From Flavobacterium sp. (GTDB taxonomy: Bacteria; Bacteroidota; Bacteroidia; Flavobacteriales; Flavobacteriaceae): a DNA stretch of 64,000 bases. The first letter of the stretch is position 1; every line of letters begins with the position of its first letter. The translations under genes were made by a program, and so were the position numbers. The stretch covers positions 1-64,000 of the forward strand of contig JAIPAM010000009.1 of assembly GCA_021740105.1 (NCBI GenBank), written 5' to 3'. The notes under the pieces were generated by a model. The model ran no database searches. It saw only the letters and a program-made list of their open reading frames with translations, and was not told where the DNA came from. Shown here piece after piece: positions 58,737 to 64,000 of the stretch.

Positions 58737-58767
58737 TTGCTAAATCAATTATTGAAAGTTATCTTTG
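58737..58767 (+). promoter_or_regulatory. Promoter of the nuo operon
   Basis: TTG (58737-58739), a 20-nt spacer and TATCTTTG (58760-58767) match the consensus, 32 bp before nuoA. Confidence 0.7.
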
Positions 58768-58798
58768 CATCCGAATTCTAAGGTTTAAAACTCATAGT

Positions 58799-59164
58799 AT
58801 GCAAACAAGTTTATCAAGTTATTTACCAATACTAATGCAAATGCTTTTGGCGGTTGGATTTGTAGTGGGAATGATCATTGCTTCTGGCAATTTAGGACCA
58901 AAAAGATCGTCAGCCACAAAAGACAAAAATTTTGAGTGCGGAATCGAATCTCAAGGAAATGCTAGAATCCCCTTTTCAGTAAAATATTTCTTAGTAGCGA
59001 TCTTATTCGTGCTTTTTGATGTTGAGGTTATCTTCTTATATCCTTGGGCAATCAATTTTAAAGAATTGGGAATGGAAGGAATGGTGAAAATGGTGATTTT
59101 TATGTCTTTGCTTTTAGTTGGTTTTTTCTATATCATCAAAAAGAAAGCGTTAGAGTGGGAATAA
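58799..59164 (+). CDS. nuoA: NADH-quinone oxidoreductase subunit A
   Basis: 121 aa with three membrane helices. KNFECGIESQGNARIPFSVKYFLVAILFVLFDVEVIFLYPW is the NuoA core, including the conserved Asp/Glu in FDVEVIFLYP. Membrane-arm subunit linking to the quinone site. First gene of the operon. Confidence 0.97.
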   Translation: MQTSLSSYLPILMQMLLAVGFVVGMIIASGNLGPKRSSATKDKNFECGIESQGNARIPFSVKYFLVAILFVLFDVEVIFLYPWAINFKELGMEGMVKMVIFMSLLLVGFFYIIKKKALEWE

Positions 59165-59204
59165 ATAAATTATTTTAAATGCTGAATTTTAAATGTCTCA
59201 ATTA

Positions 59205-59232
59205 TTTTATAATTCAAAATTTATAATTCAAA
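59205..59232. repeat. AT-rich repeat between nuoA and nuoB
   Basis: Tandem AT-rich units; its reverse complement contains ATTATAAATTTTGAATTATA, which is also found between nuoD and nuoE at 61590-61609 in the opposite orientation. Confidence 0.6.
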
Positions 59233-59238
59233 ATAATA

Positions 59239-59790
59239 ATGATGACTGAATCTAAAACAAAAATGGTTGAGGCTCCAGAAGGAGTTGTAGGAGAAGGATT
59301 TTTCGCTACGAAACTAAATGATGTCGTAGGTCTTGCTAGAGCCAATTCGCTTTGGCCTTTACCCTTTGCAACTTCTTGTTGCGGAATAGAATTTATGGCT
59401 ACTATGGCCTCTCATTATGACTTAGCACGTTTCGGATCTGAAAGAGTGAGTTTTTCACCTCGTCAAGCGGATATGTTAATGGTTATGGGAACCATCTCCA
59501 AAAAAATGGCGCCAATTTTACGTCAAGTATATGAGCAAATGGCTGAGCCTCGTTGGGTAATTGCCGTTGGAGCATGTGCTTCATCAGGTGGTATTTTTGA
59601 TACTTATTCTGTTCTTCAAGGGATTGACAAAGTAATTCCTGTTGACGTTTATGTTCCTGGATGTCCTCCAAGACCTGAGCAAATTGTAGATGGCGTAATG
59701 AAATTACAAGAATTGGTTAGATCTGAATCGGTACGAAGAAGAAGTTCTCCTGAATACCAAGAATTATTAGCTTCTTATAATATAAAATAA
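59239..59790 (+). CDS. nuoB: NADH-quinone oxidoreductase subunit B
   Basis: 183 aa. Cluster N2 ligands lie in TSCCGIEFMAT, VGACASSGG and VPGCPPRPEQ. Two ATGs stand in tandem at the start; either could be used. The stop overlaps the nuoC ATG by one base. Confidence 0.98.
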   Translation: MMTESKTKMVEAPEGVVGEGFFATKLNDVVGLARANSLWPLPFATSCCGIEFMATMASHYDLARFGSERVSFSPRQADMLMVMGTISKKMAPILRQVYEQMAEPRWVIAVGACASSGGIFDTYSVLQGIDKVIPVDVYVPGCPPRPEQIVDGVMKLQELVRSESVRRRSSPEYQELLASYNIK

Positions 59791-60311
59791 TGGCTTTAGA
59801 AACCTCTGAAATTCAAGAAAAATTAACAGCAACATTTGGAGAAAGTGTGTTTAATTTCACTCAAGAAAAATCTATTTTCTCACTTGAAGTTGCTTCCGAT
59901 AAAATTACCGCCGTTTTACTTTTTTTAAAAAATGATGAAACTTTGCGTTTTAATTTTCTTACTGATTTATGTGGGATTCACTATCCAGATAATGAGGAAA
60001 GTCATCAATTTACTGTAGTTTATCACCTTCATAATTGGATTGATAACGTTAGAATAAAAATAAAAACCTACTTGCCAGGTTCCAATCCAGAAATCAAAAC
60101 GGTTTCTAATATTTTTCTTTGCGCCAATTGGATGGAAAGAGAAGCTTACGATTTTTACGGGATTAACTTTGTTGGTCATCCACAATTGAAAAGAATTTTA
60201 AATATGGATGAGATGATTTCTTTTCCTATGAGAAAGGAATTCCCAATGGAAGACGGAGGAAGAACAGACAAGGACGACCGATTTTTCGGTAGAACAATAG
60301 ACAATTGCTAA
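59790..60311 (+). CDS. nuoC: NADH-quinone oxidoreductase subunit C
   Basis: 173 aa. Conserved YHLHNWIDNVRIKIKTYLPG and NWMEREAYDFYGINFVGHPQLKRIL, PFRKEFP-like FPMRKEFPMED. Separate from NuoD, not fused as in E. coli. Overlaps nuoB by one base. Confidence 0.97.
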   Translation: MALETSEIQEKLTATFGESVFNFTQEKSIFSLEVASDKITAVLLFLKNDETLRFNFLTDLCGIHYPDNEESHQFTVVYHLHNWIDNVRIKIKTYLPGSNPEIKTVSNIFLCANWMEREAYDFYGINFVGHPQLKRILNMDEMISFPMRKEFPMEDGGRTDKDDRFFGRTIDNC

Positions 60312-60345
60312 AAAAACAAAATATATAATTTTTCACATTAAATAA

Positions 60346-61584
60346 ATGTCAGAACTATTATTACCACCAGAGCATCGATATGCTGAAATTGTAAAAAAAC
60401 GTCAAAATGAAGATGGAAGCGAGCTTTCAATTCTGAATTTAGGCCCAACCCACCCTGCAACTCACGGTATTTTCCAAAATATTTTGTTGATGGATGGAGA
60501 GCGAATTTTAGAAGCGGAACCTACCATTGGATACATCCACAGGGCGTTTGAAAAAATTGCTGAAAATCGACCTTTTTACCAAATCACACCACTTACAGAT
60601 CGTATGAATTATTGTTCCTCGCCAATTAACAACATGGCGTGGTGGATGACTGTTGAAAAATTATTAGATATTGAAGTTCCGAAAAGAGCACAATATTTAA
60701 GAGTTATCGTAATGGAATTGGCAAGAATTACCGATCACTTGATTTGTAATTCTATTCTTGGTGTAGATACTGGAGCTTATACTGGTTTCTTATATGTATT
60801 CCAATTTAGAGAAAAAGTATATGAAATCTACGAAGAGATTTGCGGTGCTCGTTTAACAACTAATATGGGAAGAATAGGCGGTTTCGAGAGAGATTGGTCG
60901 CCAGAAGCTTTCCGCAAATTGGATGTGTTTTTGGAAGAATTCCCAGTGGCTTGGAAAGAGTTCGAAAACCTATTTGAAAGAAACAGAATTTTTATTGATA
61001 GAACGGTAAATGTGGGTCCAATAACTGCTGAAAAAGCAATTTCTTACGGATTTACAGGTCCAAATTTACGTGCAGCGGGCGTAGATTATGATGTTCGTGT
61101 GGCACAGCCTTATTCTTCTTACGAAGATTTTGATTTTAAAGTTCCTGTAGGAAAATCAGGGGATACCTACGATCGTTTTTGCGTTCGTAATGCTGAAGTA
61201 TGGGAGAGTTTGAGCATTATTCGTCAAGCTTTAGATAAAATGCCGGCTGGAAATGAATTCCATGCAGACGTTCCTGCTTACTATTTGCCACCAAAAGAAG
61301 ATGTTTATCACGATATGGAATCTTTGATTTACCATTTCAAAATTGTAATGGGTGAAGTTCCTGTTCCAGTTTCAGAAGTTTACCACGCCGTTGAAGGTGG
61401 AAATGGAGAATTAGGATTTTATTTAGTTACTGACGGAAGTAGAACACCTTACCGATTGCATTTCAGAAGACCTTGTTTTATTTATTATCAAGCTTATCCT
61501 GAAATGATTGTGGGAGCGTTGTTATCAGATGCGATAGTTATTTTATCGAGTTTAAATGTAATTGCAGGAGAATTAGACGCATAA
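60346..61584 (+). CDS. nuoD: NADH-quinone oxidoreductase subunit D
   Basis: 412 aa, 49-kDa-type subunit. NLGPTHPATHG near residue 32 (quinone-site His), EPTIGYIHRAFEK, and MGRIGGFERDWSPEA. Forms the quinone pocket with NuoB. Confidence 0.98.
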   Translation: MSELLLPPEHRYAEIVKKRQNEDGSELSILNLGPTHPATHGIFQNILLMDGERILEAEPTIGYIHRAFEKIAENRPFYQITPLTDRMNYCSSPINNMAWWMTVEKLLDIEVPKRAQYLRVIVMELARITDHLICNSILGVDTGAYTGFLYVFQFREKVYEIYEEICGARLTTNMGRIGGFERDWSPEAFRKLDVFLEEFPVAWKEFENLFERNRIFIDRTVNVGPITAEKAISYGFTGPNLRAAGVDYDVRVAQPYSSYEDFDFKVPVGKSGDTYDRFCVRNAEVWESLSIIRQALDKMPAGNEFHADVPAYYLPPKEDVYHDMESLIYHFKIVMGEVPVPVSEVYHAVEGGNGELGFYLVTDGSRTPYRLHFRRPCFIYYQAYPEMIVGALLSDAIVILSSLNVIAGELDA

Positions 61585-61589
61585 AAAAA

Positions 61590-61620
61590 TTATAAATTTT
61601 GAATTATAAATTATAAATGA
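61590..61620. repeat. AT-rich repeat between nuoD and nuoE
   Basis: Contains ATTATAAATTTTGAATTATA, the inverted counterpart of a block between nuoA and nuoB, built from a TTGAATTATAAATT unit. Confidence 0.6.
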
Positions 61621-61648
61621 TCTCATTTAAAATTTAAAATAATAAAAA

Positions 61649-62179
61649 ATGGAACATACACATTACAAACAAGAAATTAATATCACTGATGCTTTGATGA
61701 CTCGTATCAATGAATTGATCAGTCATTATCCTGAAGACAAAATAAAATCGGCTTTATTGCCTGTTTTACATGAAGTTCAAGATGCTCATGACAATTGGTT
61801 GAGTATAGAATTAATGGATAAAGTAGCCGAAATTCTGACTATTAAACCGGTTGAAGTTTATGAAGTGGTTTCATTTTATACCATGTACAACCAAAGACCA
61901 ATTGGAAAATTCATGTTTGAATTTTGTCAAACTTCCCCTTGTTGTTTGAATGGCGTAGAAGATTTAATGGACTATACGTGCAACAAATTAGGAGTAAAAG
62001 TGGGTGAACCAACTGCAGACGGCCTTTTTGAAGTTCGTGGTGTAGAATGTTTAGGCGCTTGCGGTTATGCTCCAATGATGCAATTAGGTGATTTCTATAA
62101 AGAACATCTTACCAAAGAAAAAATCGATCAATTAATTGTTGATTGTAAAGAAGATAAAATTACGTTACACGATAAATAA
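61649..62179 (+). CDS. nuoE: NADH-quinone oxidoreductase subunit E
   Basis: 176 aa, 24-kDa-type subunit. 2Fe-2S ligands in FCQTSPCCLNG and ECLGACGYAPM; here the first pair is CX4C as usual. One base separates its stop from the nuoF start. Confidence 0.97.
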   Translation: MEHTHYKQEINITDALMTRINELISHYPEDKIKSALLPVLHEVQDAHDNWLSIELMDKVAEILTIKPVEVYEVVSFYTMYNQRPIGKFMFEFCQTSPCCLNGVEDLMDYTCNKLGVKVGEPTADGLFEVRGVECLGACGYAPMMQLGDFYKEHLTKEKIDQLIVDCKEDKITLHDK

Positions 62180-62180
62180 T

Positions 62181-63539
62181 ATGTCACAAAAAATATTATT
62201 AGACAAAATTAATGTTCCAGGAATTCGTACCTACGAAGTATACCGTAAAAATGGTGGTTACGCTTCTGTGGAAAAAGCGATTAAAAAAATGACCCCTGAT
62301 GAAGTAGTTGAGGAAGTGAAAACTTCAGGACTTCGCGGACGGGGTGGAGCAGGATTTCCAGCTGGAATGAAATGGAGTTTCATTGATAAAAAATCAGGGA
62401 AACCAAGACATTTAGTTTGCAATGCTGATGAGTCAGAGCCAGGGACTTTCAAAGACCGCTATTTGATGGAATACATCCCTCACTTATTAATTGAAGGTAT
62501 GATTACTTCTAGTTTTGCATTGGGAGCCAATTTATCCTACATCTATATTCGTGGTGAATACATGTGGGTTTACAAAATTTTAGAAAGAGCCATCGCCGAA
62601 GCGAAAGCAGCGGGTTGGTTAGGGAAAAATATATTAGGATCGGGTTACGATTTGGAATTGTATGTTCAAATTGGAGCTGGAGCTTACATCTGTGGAGAAG
62701 AAACGGCATTGATTGAATCGTTAGAAGGGAAAAGAGGAAATCCTAGAATTAAGCCTCCATTTCCAGCAATTTCAGGGCTTTGGTCCAATCCAACTGTGGT
62801 GAACAATGTCGAAACTATTGCTGCTGTTCCTTGGATTATCAATAATTCAGGGGAAGATTATGCTAAAATTGGTATTGGTCGTTCTACAGGAACCAAATTA
62901 ATTTCGGCTTCGGGACACATCAAAAATCCGGGAGTTTATGAAATTGAATTGGGATTAAGCGTATACGAATTCATGAATTCTGATGAATATTTAGGCGGAA
63001 TGAGTTCTGACCGTCCCTTAAAAGCATTCGTTCCTGGAGGAAGTTCGGTTCCCGTTTTACCAGCTGATTTAATTTACAAAACAGCCAATGGTGAAGATCG
63101 ATTAATGACCTACGAATCATTGAGTGACGGTGGGTTTGTTTCCGGTTCCATGTTGGGGTCAGGAGGTTTTATAGTCTATAACGACACTTCTTGTATGGTG
63201 AGAAATACATGGAATTTTTCTAGATTCTACCATCATGAAAGTTGTGGTCAATGTTCTCCTTGTCGTGAAGGCACAGGTTGGATGGAAAAAGTATTGCACC
63301 GAATTGAAAACGGTCACGGGCGTGAAGAAGATATCGATTTGTTATTGAGCATTCAAAGCAAAATTGAAGGAAATACGATATGTCCGTTAGGTGATGCTGC
63401 AGCTTGGCCAGTGGCTTCTGCAATTCGTCACTTTAGAGACGAGTTCGAATACCATATTCGATTCCCAGAAAAAATAAAAAATAGAGATCACTTTGTAGCA
63501 GAGCCTTTTGTTAATTCGAAAGTCGTAATTGAAAGCTAA
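62181..63539 (+). CDS. nuoF: NADH-quinone oxidoreductase subunit F
   Basis: 452 aa from the ATG at 62181 (MSQKILLDKINVPGI), one base after nuoE; an ATG 15 codons upstream would overlap nuoE. NADH/FMN motifs GLRGRGGAGFPAGMKW and NADESEPGTFKDR, YICGEETALIESLEG, and the 4Fe-4S ligands in ESCGQCSPCREGTGW. Contains the NADH site of the complex. nuoG would be expected next. Confidence 0.98.
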   Translation: MSQKILLDKINVPGIRTYEVYRKNGGYASVEKAIKKMTPDEVVEEVKTSGLRGRGGAGFPAGMKWSFIDKKSGKPRHLVCNADESEPGTFKDRYLMEYIPHLLIEGMITSSFALGANLSYIYIRGEYMWVYKILERAIAEAKAAGWLGKNILGSGYDLELYVQIGAGAYICGEETALIESLEGKRGNPRIKPPFPAISGLWSNPTVVNNVETIAAVPWIINNSGEDYAKIGIGRSTGTKLISASGHIKNPGVYEIELGLSVYEFMNSDEYLGGMSSDRPLKAFVPGGSSVPVLPADLIYKTANGEDRLMTYESLSDGGFVSGSMLGSGGFIVYNDTSCMVRNTWNFSRFYHHESCGQCSPCREGTGWMEKVLHRIENGHGREEDIDLLLSIQSKIEGNTICPLGDAAAWPVASAIRHFRDEFEYHIRFPEKIKNRDHFVAEPFVNSKVVIES

Positions 63540-63548
63540 AATATTGAC

Positions 63549-64000
63549 ATGAAAAAAATTTTAATTTTATTCTTTTATTTTTTGTTTATTTTTAACTCTC
63601 AGGGTCAAAAATTTAATGGCTATGTTGTTACAAATGAAAACGACACTATAAATTGTAAATTTTTTGTGGGAACAAATTTTATAGATAAAAAAATTTTTTA
63701 TCCGTCAAGCGTTAAAAGAAAAGTGAAAATACTAAATAATAAAGGAGAAAAAATCACTTACAAACCATTTGAACTAGTGAGTTTTTGCATTAACGAGACT
63801 GATAGAGGAAGTTATAAATTTGTGAGTGTTCAAGCTGATAATTATAGTGATTTTTTTCACGTTGTAGTTGAAGGAAAAATTACATTGTTATGTACTTATA
63901 TACAAAATATGGACACATCAGAAATACCTCGAGAATATTACTATAAAAATAATGAGCTTTATGAAACAGATTGGTTTGATCAACGAAATCAATTTGGTCT
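63549..64000 (+). CDS. Unrecognised secreted protein (partial, C-terminus beyond window)
   Basis: Begins 9 bp after the nuoF stop and stays open to the right edge (150 residues visible). N-terminal signal peptide (KKILILFFYFLFIFNSQGQ), then beta-rich segments (FNGYVVTNENDTINCKFFVG, ITYKPFELVSFCINETDRG). I do not recognise it; short secreted Bacteroidota proteins with a similar opening are common. Its place where nuoG is expected, and its clearly more AT-rich codon use than nuoF, suggest insertion into the operon. Confidence 0.75.
   Translation, partial: MKKILILFFYFLFIFNSQGQKFNGYVVTNENDTINCKFFVGTNFIDKKIFYPSSVKRKVKILNNKGEKITYKPFELVSFCINETDRGSYKFVSVQADNYSDFFHVVVEGKITLLCTYIQNMDTSEIPREYYYKNNELYETDWFDQRNQFG

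Overview
The window looks like a Flavobacterium-type chromosome (Bacteroidota, Flavobacteriia). This rests on the AT-rich composition, A-rich translation starts, promoters of the TTG-N17-23-TAnnTTTG type, SusC/SusD/SusE outer-membrane proteins, type IX secretion (T9SS) C-terminal tails, the mevalonate pathway, an atpD-atpC pair detached from the other ATP synthase genes, and a split-gene nuoABCDEF operon.

About 1-11.4 kb is an accessory region that looks like an integrated mobile element running off the left edge. From the left it holds a truncated P-loop ATPase gene and its upstream partner, a DUF4007 gene; both are on the minus strand and form a likely defence pair. Next come a GC-richer hairpin-dense stretch (3.39-3.48 kb), a compact plus-strand operon of six unrecognised genes plus one micro-ORF, a long inverted repeat just before a small HUH-type (HxH...YxxK) nuclease gene, a second structured intergenic stretch, and a chain of small very AT-rich genes including two Api92-like paralogues. 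A minus-strand tyrosine recombinase closes the element, with tandem 12-bp repeats between it and the right end. At about 11.41 kb the sequence enters a 390-bp tandem duplication carrying two near-identical GIY-YIG genes between three copies of a 57-bp hairpin/terminator repeat.

12.3-36.1 kb is a starch/maltodextrin utilisation locus. The minus-strand arm (susC, susD, susE-like, secreted GH13 amylase, T9SS beta-helix-like protein, small membrane protein) handles surface capture and cleavage. The plus-strand arm (LacI-type regulator, SLC45-like MFS sugar permease, beta-phosphoglucomutase, GH65 phosphorylase, GH97 glucosidase, SusA-like GH13, esterase, lipoprotein GH13) covers periplasmic hydrolysis, uptake and phosphorolysis of maltose to glucose plus beta-glucose-1-phosphate. 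Shared DNA motifs in front of susC, the T9SS gene and the permease suggest a common regulon. The permease start codon lies in one of two mutually exclusive hairpins.

36.1-64 kb is mainly housekeeping: a BaiN-like flavoprotein, TspO, mevalonate genes (mvaD, mevalonate kinase) interrupted by a four-helix-bundle (23S IVP-type) gene, a UbiA prenyltransferase, an rRNA pseudouridine synthase, an Fe-S/redox cluster (mrp, nifU-like, ferredoxin reductase, ferredoxin), DUF3050, glutaryl-CoA-dehydrogenase-like enzyme, a tRNA methyltransferase, rimM-rpsP, atpC-atpD, tRNA-Leu(UAG), a peptidase, a thioredoxin-like protein, aspS, a cold-shock protein and nuoABCDEF. An unrecognised secreted protein gene follows nuoF where nuoG would be expected and runs off the right edge. 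Several kinds of short AT-rich dispersed repeats sit in the intergenic gaps of this half.
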